Assembly (NCBI RefSeq): GCF_002195995.1 | Contig: NZ_NHON01000020.1 | Location: 18,795 to 82,794, forward strand | Source of the DNA: Inquilinus limosus | Lineage (GTDB): Bacteria > Pseudomonadota > Alphaproteobacteria > DSM-16000 > Inquilinaceae | Direction: 5' to 3' | Length of the DNA stretch: 64,000 nt | Shown: piece after piece, positions 8,820-17,788 of the stretch | Layout of the letters: the number at the start of each line of letters is the position of its first letter | How positions within the stretch are numbered: position 1 is the stretch's first letter | Notes under the pieces: generated by a model | Seen by the model: the letters and a program-made list of their open reading frames with translations, nothing else | Told to the model about the DNA's origin: nothing | Database searches by the model: none | Program-made: the position numbers and the translations under genes

Positions 8820-9683
8820 ATGTCGGAACCGGCCTTCCGTTCGCGCCTCCTGGAGGCCTATCAGGCGATGCCGCGCCAGCTGCGCGCCGCGGCGCAATGG
8901 GTGCTCGACCATCCGCGCGACGTGGCGCTGCTGACGATGCGGGAGCAGGCGCGCCGGGCCGGCGTGACCCCCGCCTCGATGACGCGGCTGGCGCAGCGCA
9001 TGGGGCTCGACGGCTATGAGGATCTGCGCGCCCTCCATGCCGAAAGCCTGCGGTGGGGGGAGACGGAATTCTCCGACAAGGCCGGGGTCCTCGTCGAACG
9101 GCGCCGGCAAGGCGGCGACGGCGCCCTGGCCTTCGACCTGATGGAGACGCTGGAGCGTCACCTGGCGGCCCTCTGCCGGCCGGCAGCGATCGAGGACGTG
9201 ACCAGGGCTGCCGCGGTGCTCGCCGCGGCGGGGCGCGTCCATGTGCTCGGCTACCGCTCCAGCTACACGGTGGCCTGCCATTTCGCCTATGTGTACGGGC
9301 TTGCCGGCGGTGCGGTCCGCCTGCTCGACGGTCCCGGCGGAACCGGGCCGGACGCCTTGCGGGAGGCGAAGCAGGGCGATGCCCTGCTCGCCGTCAGCGT
9401 GAAGCCGTACACCCGCGCGGCGGTCGAGCTCGCGGATTACGCGCTGGCGCGCGGGCTCGACATCGTGGCGATCACGGACAGCGTGGTGTCGCCGCTGGTG
9501 GCCCGGGCGCGCGCCGCCATCATCGTTCCGACCGAAAGCCCGTCCTTCTTCCACACCATGGCGCCGGCCTTCGCGGTCGCCGAGGCGCTGGCCGCCATCC
9601 TCGCGGCCACGGCCGGCGACGAGGCCCTCGCCGCCGTGCGGGCGATGGAACGCCAGTTCAGGGCCCTTTCCACCCACATCTAG
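8820..9683 (+). CDS. RpiR/MurR family transcriptional regulator with SIS domain
   Basis: A 287-residue regulator: an N-terminal HTH_6 domain (about residues 1-77, with LRAAAQWVLDHPRDVALLTM and VTPASMTRLAQRMG) and a C-terminal SIS sugar-isomerase-like sensor domain (about 125-260, with VHVLGYRSSYTVACHF and the serine of LLAVSVKPYT). The ATG at 8820 was preferred to an in-frame TTG at 8772, which would put the start inside the operator-like palindrome. It is divergent from the Liv-type operon and runs 14 bases before an aminotransferase gene, so it likely controls both. SIS-domain RpiR members usually sense phosphosugars, but several control amino acid catabolism. Confidence 0.88.
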   Translation: MSEPAFRSRLLEAYQAMPRQLRAAAQWVLDHPRDVALLTMREQARRAGVTPASMTRLAQRMGLDGYEDLRALHAESLRWGETEFSDKAGVLVERRRQGGDGALAFDLMETLERHLAALCRPAAIEDVTRAAAVLAAAGRVHVLGYRSSYTVACHFAYVYGLAGGAVRLLDGPGGTGPDALREAKQGDALLAVSVKPYTRAAVELADYALARGLDIVAITDSVVSPLVARARAAIIVPTESPSFFHTMAPAFAVAEALAAILAATAGDEALAAVRAMERQFRALSTHI

Positions 9684-9697
9684 GCTTGGCCGATGCC

Positions 9698-11035
9698 ATG
9701 ACCCGCATCCTGCACCGATCGATCAAGGGCAAGCTTCCCGTCGCCGTCGGCGGCAAGGGCATCGAGCTGTTCGACAGCGAGGGCCGCCGCTATATCGACG
9801 CGTCCGGCGGCGCCGCCGTGTCCTGCCTCGGCCACGGCCATCCGGACGTGATCGCCGCCATGCACGCCCAGCTCGACAAACTCGCCTACGCCCATACGGG
9901 CTTCTTCACCACCGAGGTGGCCGAGCGGCTGGCCGACCGGCTGGTTGCCGACGCCCCGGCGGGCATCGGCCATGTCTATCTCGTCAGCGGCGGCTCCGAG
10001 GCCGTCGAGGCCGCGCTGAAGATGGCGCGGCAATACTTCGTCGAAAAGGGCGAGCCGCAGCGCCGCCACGTCATCGCCCGCCGGCAGAGCTATCACGGCA
10101 ACACGCTCGGCGCGCTCGCCGCCGGCGGCAATGAATGGCGGCGCAGCCAGTTCAAGCCGCTGCTGGTCGAGACGCACCATATCGATCCGTGCTTCGCCTA
10201 TCGCTTCCAGCAGCCCGGGGAATCCGACGCCGACTATGCGGCGCGCGCCGCGCAGGCGCTGGAGGACAAGATCCTGGAGCTCGGCGGGGACGAGGTCATC
10301 GCCTTCGTCGCCGAGACGGTGGTGGGGGCCACGGCCGGCGCCGTGCCGCCGGTCGCGGATTACCTGAGACGCATCCGCGCCATCTGCGACCGCTACGGCG
10401 TGCTGCTCATCCTCGACGAGGTGATGTGCGGCATGGGGCGCACGGGCACGCTGCATGCCTGCGAGCAGGATGGCGTCGCCCCGGACCTGATGGTGATCGC
10501 CAAGGGCCTCGGCGGCGGCTACCAGCCGATCGGCGCGGTGCTGCTGTCGGACAGGATCTTCGAGGCCTTCGCCAGCGGCTCCGGCTTCTTCCAGCACGGC
10601 CACACCTATATGGGCCATCCGATGGCGGCCGCGGCCGGCCTGGCCGTGCAGGAGGTGATCCGCCGCGAGAACCTGCTGGCGAATGTCAGGCAGATGGGCG
10701 GGCATCTGGCGCGGCGTCTGGCCGAGCGCTTCGGCAACCACCACCATGTCGGCGATGTCCGCGGTCGCGGCCTGTTCCAGGCGATCGAGCTGGTCGCCAA
10801 CCGCGGCACCAGGGAGCCGTTCGATCCCGGGCTCAAGCTCCATGCGCGGATCAAGCAGGCGGCGATGGCCAACGGCCTGATGGTCTATCCGATGGGCGGA
10901 ACGATCGACGGCCGGCGTGGCGACCACGTGCTGATCGCGCCGCCCTTCATCTCGACCGCCGATGACATCGACGAGATCGTGGAGCGGCTGGGCAACGCCG
11001 TCGACACGGCCATGTCCGGAATGCCGGCGGGGTGA
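9698..11035 (+). CDS. Class III (omega) PLP-dependent aminotransferase
   Basis: A 445-residue fold type I aminotransferase of class III. Seen in order: an N-terminal GIELFDSEGRRYIDASGG region, the phosphate-binding VSGGSEAVEAALKMARQ, YHGNTLGALAAGG, the Asp-bearing LILDEVMCGMGRTG, and the PLP-lysine motif VIAKGLGGGYQPIGA. The ATG at 9698 begins 14 bases after the rpiR-like stop, so the two are probably co-transcribed. Family members act on omega-amino acids, beta-amino acids, taurine or amines with pyruvate or 2-oxoglutarate as acceptor. With the amidase, BKACE and amino-acid transporter nearby, it may deaminate the imported compound. The exact donor is unknown. Confidence 0.9.
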   Translation: MTRILHRSIKGKLPVAVGGKGIELFDSEGRRYIDASGGAAVSCLGHGHPDVIAAMHAQLDKLAYAHTGFFTTEVAERLADRLVADAPAGIGHVYLVSGGSEAVEAALKMARQYFVEKGEPQRRHVIARRQSYHGNTLGALAAGGNEWRRSQFKPLLVETHHIDPCFAYRFQQPGESDADYAARAAQALEDKILELGGDEVIAFVAETVVGATAGAVPPVADYLRRIRAICDRYGVLLILDEVMCGMGRTGTLHACEQDGVAPDLMVIAKGLGGGYQPIGAVLLSDRIFEAFASGSGFFQHGHTYMGHPMAAAAGLAVQEVIRRENLLANVRQMGGHLARRLAERFGNHHHVGDVRGRGLFQAIELVANRGTREPFDPGLKLHARIKQAAMANGLMVYPMGGTIDGRRGDHVLIAPPFISTADDIDEIVERLGNAVDTAMSGMPAG

Positions 11036-11056
11036 GCGCCGGCTGACCCGGACGGC

Positions 11057-12133
11057 TCAGGCGTTGCCGCCGCGCAGGGCGGCGATCACCGCATCCGTCA
11101 CCTCGGCCGTGCCCGCCGTGCCGCCGAGGTCCGGGCTCAGATGCTCCCGCCGCTCGGTCACCGTCTCGATGGCGGCCATCAGGCGGCGGGCGGCGGCGCC
11201 CTCGCCGAGATGGTCGAGCATCAGGCTGGCCGTCCAGAAGCAGCCCAGCGGGTTGGCGATGCCCTTGCCCATGATGTCGAAGGCCGAGCCGTGGATCGGC
11301 TCGAACATCGACGGGCGCTTGCGCGACGGGTCGATATTGGCGGTCGACCCGATGCCGAGCGACCCGCCCAGCGCGGCCGCCAGGTCCGACAGGATGTCGG
11401 CATGCAGGTTGGTGGCCAGCACCGTGTCGATCGAGCCGGGCTTGTTGACCATGCGCTGGGTCATGGCATCGACCAGCATCCAGTCGACGGTCAGGCCGGG
11501 ATAGTCGCGGATGACGTCCTTCACCACCTCGTCCCAGAACACCATGCCGTGGCGCTGGGCGTTGGATTTGGTGACCACCGTCAGCAGCCGCCGGGGGCGG
11601 GACGAGGCGAGGTCACAGGCGAAGCGGGCGATGCGTTCGACCCCGGCGCGGGTGAACACGGCGACATCCATGCCGACCTCGATCGGCAGGCCACGATGGG
11701 CCCGGCCGCCGACCCCGGCATATTCGCCCTCGCTGTTCTCGCGCACGATCACCCAGTCGATCTGCCGCCCCAGCTCCGGCCGCAGCGGGCCGGTCAGGCC
11801 GGGCAGCAGCCGCGTCGGCCGGACATTGGCGTATTGGTCGAAGCCCTGGCAGATCGCCAGGCGCAGGCCCCACAGGGTGATGTCGTCGGGCAGGTCCGGG
11901 TCGCCGACCGCGCCGAAATAGATCGCGTCGAAGCCTTCCAGCCGCGCCAGCCCGTCCGCCGGCATCATCCGGCTGTTGCGGCGATAATAGTCCGAGCCCC
12001 AGTCGAACCGCTCGAAGGCGAAGGACAGGCCGGGCTCGACCTCGGCCAGCGCCTGCAGCACGCGGACGCCGGCCTCGACCACCTCGACGCCGATCCCGTC
12101 GCCGCCCAGGACGGCAATTCTATGCGAGGACAT
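11057..12133 (-). CDS. Beta-decarboxylating dehydrogenase, tartrate/D-malate dehydrogenase-like
   Basis: A 358-residue member of the isocitrate/isopropylmalate dehydrogenase family. The start VLGGDGIGVEVV, the FDWGSDYY segment and the GLRLAICQGFDQYANVRPTRL stretch are typical of tartrate/D-malate dehydrogenases (TtuC/DmlA type). Substrate-binding arginines lie in NVRPTR and VIVRENSEGEY; metal-binding aspartates in NLHADILSDLAAALGG; the NAD site in FEPIHGSAFDIMGKGIANP. These enzymes oxidise and often decarboxylate 2R-hydroxy acids with NAD. Its start overlaps the next dehydrogenase's stop by 14 bases, so it is the last gene of a three-gene unit with the MmgE/PrpD protein. Confidence 0.88.
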   Translation of the reverse strand: MSSHRIAVLGGDGIGVEVVEAGVRVLQALAEVEPGLSFAFERFDWGSDYYRRNSRMMPADGLARLEGFDAIYFGAVGDPDLPDDITLWGLRLAICQGFDQYANVRPTRLLPGLTGPLRPELGRQIDWVIVRENSEGEYAGVGGRAHRGLPIEVGMDVAVFTRAGVERIARFACDLASSRPRRLLTVVTKSNAQRHGMVFWDEVVKDVIRDYPGLTVDWMLVDAMTQRMVNKPGSIDTVLATNLHADILSDLAAALGGSLGIGSTANIDPSRKRPSMFEPIHGSAFDIMGKGIANPLGCFWTASLMLDHLGEGAAARRLMAAIETVTERREHLSPDLGGTAGTAEVTDAVIAALRGGNA

Positions 12134-13211
12134 GGTCGGTCTCCGTCTCGATGGCGCTCACGATGGCGTCGGTCATGCCGGCGGTGCCGGCGGTGCCGCG
12201 GATATCGCCGGTCCGCGTCTCCGGCCTGGCCAGCGCCGCGACCGTGGCCCTGCCCATCAGCGCGGCAGCGGCCACGGCCTCGGCGACGCCGCGGTCGCGA
12301 CCCAGCCAGTCCAGCATCATGCGCGTCGATTCGATCATCGCGAAAGGGTTGGCGATGCCTCGCCCGGCGATGTCGGGGGCGGAGCCGTGCGCCGCCTGGG
12401 CCATGGCGATGGCACCCTCGCCGATGCACAGCCCCGGCGCCATGCCCAGCCCGCCCACCAGCCCGGCCGCCTCGTCGGTCAGGATGTCGCCGAACATGTT
12501 GGTGGTCACCACCACGTCGAAGGTCTGCGGGTCGCGCAGCAGCCGCATGGCGAAGGTGTCGACGATCACCTCGTCCACCGTCACGTCCGGGAAGGCCTCG
12601 GCGGCGCGGTGGCATTCCTCGACGAACATGCCACAGCCCAGCTTGAACACCGTGTTCTTGTGCACCAGGGTCAGCTTGCGGCGGCGGCTCCGCGCGATCT
12701 CCAGCGCCGCCCGGGCGACGCGATAGCTGCCCTGCCGCGTGATCACCCGCACCGAGATGGTGGTGTCCTCGGTCGGCCGGAACTCGCCCGAGCCGGCGAC
12801 GACGTTGCGGTCGGGCTGGAACCCTTCGTTGTTCTCGCGGACGATGACCAGGTCGACATCGTCGAACAGCGCCCCCAGGCCGGGATAGGAACGGGTCGGC
12901 CGGACATTGGCGAACAGGCCGAAATGCTTGCGCAGGATCGGGTGCGGGTTGATGGCGCCCGGCGCCTTCGGATAGGCGCGATGGCCGATCGGGCCGAGGA
13001 TGAAGCCGTCCATCGCGGCCAGCGCCTCCAGCGTGCCGTCCGGCATGGTCGACCCATGCGTGTCCAGCGCCCGGCGGCCGATCGGCAGCGGCCGCCAGTC
13101 GATGTCGAGCCCGGCGCGGGCGGCGGCGGCGCGCGCCACCCGGACCGAGGCCGGCACGATCTCGAGGCCGATATCGTCGCCGTCGAGGATGCCGATGGTG
13201 AGGTGTGCCAT
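12120..13211 (-). CDS. Isocitrate/isopropylmalate dehydrogenase family protein
   Basis: A 363-residue NAD-dependent beta-decarboxylating dehydrogenase, clearly diverged from its neighbour. It carries ILDGDDIGLEIVP (a D in place of the usual G in the GDGIG motif), NVRPTRSYPG, VIVRENNEGFQPDRN, NMFGDILTDEAAGLVGG and AHGSAPDIAGRGIANP. The NEGFQPDRN segment and the lack of the WGSDYY motif place it outside the tartrate-dehydrogenase group, perhaps with homoisocitrate-type or uncharacterised family members. It lies 18 bases after the preceding coding region and overlaps the next gene by 14 bases. The substrate is unknown. Confidence 0.85.
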   Translation of the reverse strand: MAHLTIGILDGDDIGLEIVPASVRVARAAAARAGLDIDWRPLPIGRRALDTHGSTMPDGTLEALAAMDGFILGPIGHRAYPKAPGAINPHPILRKHFGLFANVRPTRSYPGLGALFDDVDLVIVRENNEGFQPDRNVVAGSGEFRPTEDTTISVRVITRQGSYRVARAALEIARSRRRKLTLVHKNTVFKLGCGMFVEECHRAAEAFPDVTVDEVIVDTFAMRLLRDPQTFDVVVTTNMFGDILTDEAAGLVGGLGMAPGLCIGEGAIAMAQAAHGSAPDIAGRGIANPFAMIESTRMMLDWLGRDRGVAEAVAAAALMGRATVAALARPETRTGDIRGTAGTAGMTDAIVSAIETETDHVLA

Positions 13212-13229
13212 TCCCGTGTCCCGCCCCGG

Positions 13230-14639
13230 TCAGCCAGCCCGCGCGACCAGGCCCATCAGCCGCTCGATCGAGGGCTGCCGCTCCAACTCGCGCACCAGGT
13301 CCACCACCTCATCCGCCGCGGCCCGGGCCAGGCCGGCATGGGCGGCGTTGTCGCGGAACTTGGCGGCGACCTCGTCATAGCTCATCGGGTTGGCCGGGCT
13401 GCCCTTGCCGAAATCGGCCTCGCCATGGATCTTGCCCCCATCGCGCAGGGTGATGTCGATGATCGTGGTCATCTTGTGATACCCCGCCCGCTCGGCCCGC
13501 TCATCGACCACGAAGTCGACCTTCCCGATCATCGCCCGGACATCGTCGCGCCGGGTCGTCTCGTCGGTGAATTCCGACAGGCCGGCCTTGCCGTCCAGCA
13601 GCAGGATGGCCATGCAGAATTCCATCGAGAACTTGGCCTGCAACTCATCCTGCGGGCGGTGATGGATCAGGGCGTTGGGCATGTTGGAGTTGGTGCCGAC
13701 GCGCACATGCTCGACATCGGCGGCCTTGATGCCGTGCTTGCGGATCAGCCGCGCCATCTCGGTCATGCCCGGATGGGTCAGCGACCCCGAGGGGTGCGGC
13801 TTGATCGAGATGCCGGGGGCGGCGAAGGTCCAGGGCGCCCCGAGGCGGGACTGGATCGCCCCGGCATCATAGCCGCCGCCGGCGGCCTGGAAGAAGCCGC
13901 GCGGTGCTTCCAGGATCTTGTCCGTGGCGGTCCAGCCGGAGGCGGCGAGCTGGGCGGCGACGATGCCGCTTTCCGACGACCGGCCGGCGTGGAACGGCTT
14001 GGTCATCGTGCCGAAATTCTCGCGCAGCCCGGCCGACTGGCTGCCGGCGACCGACAGCGCCCGGGCCGTCGCCTCGGCATCGAGCCGCAGCAGCGAGGCG
14101 GCGGCCGCCGCGGCGGCGAAGGTGCCGCAGGTGGCGGTGGCGTGGAACCCGGTCTGGTAGTGGCGGGGGGCGATCGCCTCGGCGATCTTGCACTCCACCT
14201 CCACCCCCAGGTGATAGGCCAGCATCACCGCGCCGCCGGAGGCCCCGGTCTGCTCGCCCATGGCCAGCGCGGCGGGCAGGGCAGGGGCGGTGGGGTGGGT
14301 CAGCAGGCCGTAGACCCGGTCGGTGGCGACCGCCAGCTGGGTGTCGTCATAGTCGTCGGCATGGATGCCGACGCCGTTGGCGAAGGCCGCGAAGCGCGGG
14401 GCGACTTTGCGGCCGGCCCCGATCACCGTCGCCGCGCCGGGCTGCAGCCCGAGCTCGTCCAGATGCTGCCGGACGAGCTCGCCGCTGCGGGCCACGGATC
14501 CGGACAGGGCCAGGCCCAGCCCGTCGAGGATGGATTTCTTCCCCAGCGCGACCACGTCGTCCGGAAGATCGGCCAGCCTGGTGTCGGAAACGAAGCCGGC
14601 CACGTAGTTCGTGAGACCGGTCTGAACGGCGTTGCCCAT
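13230..14639 (-). CDS. MmgE/PrpD family protein (2-methylcitrate dehydratase-like)
   Basis: A 469-residue MmgE/PrpD protein. Family members dehydrate 2-methylcitrate or related tricarboxylates, or epimerise or isomerise organic acids such as iminodisuccinate. The all-helical first domain contains GNAVQTGLTNYVAGF, GVGIHADDYDDT (the conserved HADDYDD) and AYHLGVEVECKIAEA; the second domain contains ISIKPHPSGSLTHPGM, matching the conserved K-P-Y/H-P-x-C/G block. The ATG at 14639 follows GGGGAAG. It is the first gene of the unit with two dehydrogenases downstream, suggesting dehydration or isomerisation followed by oxidative decarboxylation of a hydroxy acid. A conserved 25-base element lies about 90 bases upstream. 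Confidence 0.88.
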   Translation of the reverse strand: MGNAVQTGLTNYVAGFVSDTRLADLPDDVVALGKKSILDGLGLALSGSVARSGELVRQHLDELGLQPGAATVIGAGRKVAPRFAAFANGVGIHADDYDDTQLAVATDRVYGLLTHPTAPALPAALAMGEQTGASGGAVMLAYHLGVEVECKIAEAIAPRHYQTGFHATATCGTFAAAAAAASLLRLDAEATARALSVAGSQSAGLRENFGTMTKPFHAGRSSESGIVAAQLAASGWTATDKILEAPRGFFQAAGGGYDAGAIQSRLGAPWTFAAPGISIKPHPSGSLTHPGMTEMARLIRKHGIKAADVEHVRVGTNSNMPNALIHHRPQDELQAKFSMEFCMAILLLDGKAGLSEFTDETTRRDDVRAMIGKVDFVVDERAERAGYHKMTTIIDITLRDGGKIHGEADFGKGSPANPMSYDEVAAKFRDNAAHAGLARAAADEVVDLVRELERQPSIERLMGLVARAG

Positions 14640-14729
14640 CGATCTTCCCCGTCGTTGAGAGCGATCCCGCACGGCCTTCGGTCTGGCCGGTGGATGGGAC
14701 CTGCACGGAATTAGGCGGGTGGCGTTGGT

Positions 14730-14754
14730 AAACTGTCAACGATTTTCTGTTGGC
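14730..14754 (+). promoter_or_regulatory. Regulon element, copy 1 (candidate GntR operator)
   Basis: The core is GTCAAC, eight bases, then GTTGGC, preceded by AAACT. It matches the copy at 22341-22365 at 22 of 25 positions and the copy at 19973-19997 at 17 of 25. It is about 91 bases upstream of the MmgE/PrpD start. FadR-type GntR proteins bind short inverted repeats of this kind, and a gene for such a protein is adjacent at 14941-15651. The regulator-site link is an inference. Confidence 0.6.
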
Positions 14755-14794
14755 AAAAAAGCTCCATCCAATTCGTTGAGAACCTATGCCTTTC

Positions 14795-14878
14795 CGTCAT
14801 GGCGAGCCCCGAAGGGGCGCGGCCATCCAGCGGCACCGCTCTCTGGATGGCCACGGCGCTGCGCGCCTCGCCATGACG
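14795..14878. repeat. Dispersed inverted repeat, type C
   Basis: The outer arms CGTCATGGCGAG and CTCGCCATGACG are perfect inverses. A second inner pair is GGCCATCCAG and CTGGATGGCC. The same outer and inner words occur inside the large inverted repeat at 35081-35205. It is likely a mobile, non-coding palindromic element of the REP/MITE kind; it could form an mRNA hairpin downstream of the GntR gene. Confidence 0.75.
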
Positions 14879-14940
14879 GCAGGGCTTGCTGAATTCTCCT
14901 GATCGTCGCGGGGGCGGCGAGGGCCGGCCGGTGCCGGCCG

Positions 14941-15651
14941 TCAGCCTTCCGGCGGGTGGCGATGGACCAGCTCCGCCGCCCGGCGCGTGCGCGACATGCC
15001 GTTGATGATATGCGCGTATCCGGCGGCGAAGGCCCGTTGCTGGTCGCGCGCCGCCACCGCGTCGAAGATCGCCCGGTGCTCGGCGTTGGAGACGTCGAGC
15101 ACATCGCCGCTGGCCAAAGCGCGGTAGCGCTGGATGTGCAGCTCGCGCGCCAGGCCGAGATAGATCTGCGCCAGCCGGGCGTTGCCGGAGGCGCGCGCCA
15201 GCTCGGAGTGGAACTGCAGGTTGACCGGGTAGTAGTGGCTGACCTCGCCGGCGGCGGCGAGTCCGTCCATCCGGTCCACCAGCTCGCGCAGCTTGGCGAT
15301 CTCGGCGTCGCTGACGCGCATGGCGGCGCACATGGCGAGCGAGGCGAAGACGCAGGCGCGGGCCTCGGAGACGTCGCGCGCCTCGTCGCTGCTCAGCTCC
15401 CGCACGAAGAAGCCGCGATTCGGGATGATCTGGATCAGGCCCATCGCGGCCAGGGCGCTGCAGGCCTCGCGGATCGGTCCGCGGCTGACCTTCAGGCGCT
15501 GCGCCAGGGCGTTCTCGTTGATCCGTTCGTTCGGGGTGAACTCGCCCTCGACGATCATCCGCTCGATCTCGGTCTGCACGACATTCGTCAGCGACCGGGT
15601 GCGCAGGAAATCGATCGGCGAGAATCCCGGCGTGTTGTCGGTGTCCGTCAT
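14941..15651 (-). CDS. GntR family regulator, FadR/FCD subfamily
   Basis: A 236-residue transcription factor. The N-terminal winged helix (about residues 15-85) contains IVEGEFTPNERINENALAQRL and VSRGPIREACSALAAMGLIQ, typical of GntR. The C-terminal all-helical FCD domain (about 95-225) carries conserved metal or ligand histidines, for example in YYPVNLQFHSELARASG and LDVSNAEHRAIFDAV. FCD regulators usually repress catabolic operons and release DNA on binding an organic acid. The gene sits between the units it probably controls: the MmgE/PrpD operon, the ABC operon and the PdxA-like/hydrolase divergon, all of which carry a shared upstream element. Confidence 0.9.
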   Translation of the reverse strand: MTDTDNTPGFSPIDFLRTRSLTNVVQTEIERMIVEGEFTPNERINENALAQRLKVSRGPIREACSALAAMGLIQIIPNRGFFVRELSSDEARDVSEARACVFASLAMCAAMRVSDAEIAKLRELVDRMDGLAAAGEVSHYYPVNLQFHSELARASGNARLAQIYLGLARELHIQRYRALASGDVLDVSNAEHRAIFDAVAARDQQRAFAAGYAHIINGMSRTRRAAELVHRHPPEG

Positions 15652-15845
15652 GGGTCTGAAGTCCGTTCAATGCCGTTCAGGCCATGTCGCCCGGCCGCGG
15701 CGCGGCGGTCTGCAATCTCCACCGTGCCGATCTCCCCCAACCGCTGCGACGACGACATCATCACCGTATAGCCATAACGGAGGCGAGCCCCCGGTTGTCA
15801 AGCGGGCCGACCGCGACCGTCCTGGCGCAGGACCCGCTCCCCATG

Positions 15846-17573
15846 TCAGTTCACCCTTGGCTTCGCCCCGCCCAGCACGGGCAGCTTGTTGGCGATGAGG
15901 ACGACGGTGAAGGACACCACCAGCAGCAGGATGCCCAGCACGGCGATGGCCCCGTAATCGCCGCTCTCGTTGAGATCATAGATGATGACCGACACCAGCT
16001 TGGTCTGCGCCGTGGTCAGCAGGATGGTGGCCGACAGCTCCCGGATGGTGCCGATGAAGACGAAGCACCAGGCGGCGACGACGGTGGTGCGCAGCAGCGG
16101 CGCCGTGATCTGCCACAGGCTGCGCAGCCGGGTGGCGCCGAGGATGCGGCTGGCCTCCTCCAGCTCGGGATGGACACCCCGGATGGCGGCGGAGAGCTGC
16201 TGGTAGCCCGACGGCAGCTCGATCGTCAGGAAGGCGATCAGCAGGATCCACAGCGTGCCGTACAGCCGCAGCGCCGGATTGGCATAGGCCAGGAACAGCC
16301 CGACGCCGAGCACGATGCCGGGAACCGCGATCGGCGCCGTCGCCAGGACGCCGAGCAGCGACGCGCCGGGCACGGCGCGTCGCGCGACCAGGTAGGAAAC
16401 GACCAGCGCCATGCCGGTCGCCAGGGTCGCCGTGGCCAGGCCGAGGATCAGCGTGTTCCAGATCGCCAGGCGGGTGGCGGACAGGTCGAACAGCACGAAC
16501 TCGAAATTGTGCAGGGTCAGCGCGTCCCAGCTCAGCGGCTCGGACAGGTTGTGGGTCAGCGCCACCTTGAGCAAAGCGAGATAGGGGAAGACGATGGTGA
16601 CGCACAGGATCAGCAGCACATAGGCGCCGGCGAGCCATTTCCAGCGGCCCAGCCTGGTGCGGCGTGGCGTGCCGCTCTTGCCGCCGACCACGGTGTAGCC
16701 GCGCCGGCCGAGCAGCCATTTCTGCAGCCACAGCAGCAGCATGGTGACGACCAGCAGCGGCACGGCGCTGGCCGCGGCGAGGTCGAGGCGCGGCGGGAAC
16801 TGGAAGTAGCTCCAGATCTTCGTGGTCAGGACATGGAAACCCGCCGGCAAGGCGAGGATGGCGGGGGAGCCGAACATGGTGAAGGCCTGAACGATCGCGA
16901 TCAGCGCCCCGGCCAGGATCGCGGGCAGCACCATCGGCAGGGTCACGCGCCGCAGCGTCGTCCCCGGCCGGCCGCCCAGGATCGCCGACGCCTCCTCCAG
17001 GTCCGACGGCACCTTGTCGAGCGCGTTGGCCACGAGGGTGAAGACGAAGGGAAAGGAATAGCAGGTGATGGCGAAGACCAGGCCTGGGAAGGTGTAGATG
17101 TTGAACAGCACCTCCGACGGGTCGAGGTCGAAGGCCCAGCGATAGATGTTGTTGAGGATGCCGCTGTTGGGCGCGGCCAGCATCGCCCAGGCGATGGCGC
17201 CGAGGAAGGGCGGCGTGACGAAGGACGCGGTCACCAGGCTGCGGATCAGGCGCTGTCCCGGCATGTCGGTGCGCGCGACCAGCCAGGCCAGCGGTGTGGC
17301 CACGAGGCAGGAGAACAGGCCGACGCAGGCGGCCATGGCCATCGCGATCAGGAAGGCGCGGTGGATGGTGGCGTCGGACAGCAGGCGGCCGAAATTCGCC
17401 AGGGTCAGCGACCCCGACCGGTTGGTGACCGCGTAATAGACCAGCCAGCCGAGGGGGAACAGCACCAGCAGGCACAGGATCGCGGCCAGCAGCAGGAACA
17501 GCGGCGTCGACAGGTCGAAGCGGCGAGGCGGCCGGCGGCCGGCGGAATCGGCAGGCAGGGCAGTGCTGGTCAC
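15846..17573 (-). CDS. ABC transporter permease, fused two-domain (iron/spermidine-type, ThiP/AfuB-like)
   Basis: A 575-residue inner-membrane permease with two BPD_transp_1 domains in tandem, about twelve membrane segments. Each half has an EAA-type loop for the ATPase: near SDLEEASAILGGRPGTTLRR in the first half and near HPELEEASRILGATRL in the second. The GTG at 17573 was chosen because GAAGGTGA lies just upstream and it trims a proline-rich non-hydrophobic extension. It is separated from the binding-protein gene by 215 bases that contain a palindromic repeat, yet the gene order (ATPase, receptor, permease) suggests one transcript. Relatives move ferric iron, thiamine, phosphonates or small organic acids. 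Confidence 0.88.
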   Translation of the reverse strand: MTSTALPADSAGRRPPRRFDLSTPLFLLLAAILCLLVLFPLGWLVYYAVTNRSGSLTLANFGRLLSDATIHRAFLIAMAMAACVGLFSCLVATPLAWLVARTDMPGQRLIRSLVTASFVTPPFLGAIAWAMLAAPNSGILNNIYRWAFDLDPSEVLFNIYTFPGLVFAITCYSFPFVFTLVANALDKVPSDLEEASAILGGRPGTTLRRVTLPMVLPAILAGALIAIVQAFTMFGSPAILALPAGFHVLTTKIWSYFQFPPRLDLAAASAVPLLVVTMLLLWLQKWLLGRRGYTVVGGKSGTPRRTRLGRWKWLAGAYVLLILCVTIVFPYLALLKVALTHNLSEPLSWDALTLHNFEFVLFDLSATRLAIWNTLILGLATATLATGMALVVSYLVARRAVPGASLLGVLATAPIAVPGIVLGVGLFLAYANPALRLYGTLWILLIAFLTIELPSGYQQLSAAIRGVHPELEEASRILGATRLRSLWQITAPLLRTTVVAAWCFVFIGTIRELSATILLTTAQTKLVSVIIYDLNESGDYGAIAVLGILLLVVSFTVVLIANKLPVLGGAKPRVN

Positions 17574-17656
17574 CTGGTCACCTTCGGGCTCGATCCACGG
17601 GTGTTCGGGCGGGGCGGGCAATCGGCGGGCAGGGAAGCGAGCGCTACACTCTCCGC

Positions 17657-17747
17657 TGTCATCCTCGGGCTTGACCCGAGGATCCAGGGGCTTTCAAGAG
17701 CGGCTCTTCGTGGCCCCTGGATTGCCGGGTCAAGCCCGGCAATGACA
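17657..17747. repeat. Dispersed inverted repeat, type B
   Basis: It begins TGTCATCCTCGGGCTTGACC and ends with the near-inverse GGGTCAAGCCCGGCAATGACA; the centre pairs CCAGGGGC with GCCCCTGG. A close relative is at 46501-46589. It lies inside an apparent ABC operon, between the binding-protein stop and the permease start. In other bacteria REP sequences at that position stabilise the upstream part of the message; that role is an inference here. Confidence 0.78.
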
Positions 17748-17788
17748 GACGAGACGTGGGTTCCCTTGCGGCTGGCGCCTGGCCGGCC

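Larger units (their letters stand above)
14640..14940. other. Intergenic stretch with regulatory element and palindromic repeat
   Basis: This 301-base gap lies between the MmgE/PrpD start and the GntR regulator's stop (both on the minus strand). It contains the 25-base regulon element at 14730-14754 and a 84-base inverted repeat at 14795-14878. No coding sequence is apparent. Confidence 0.7.
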
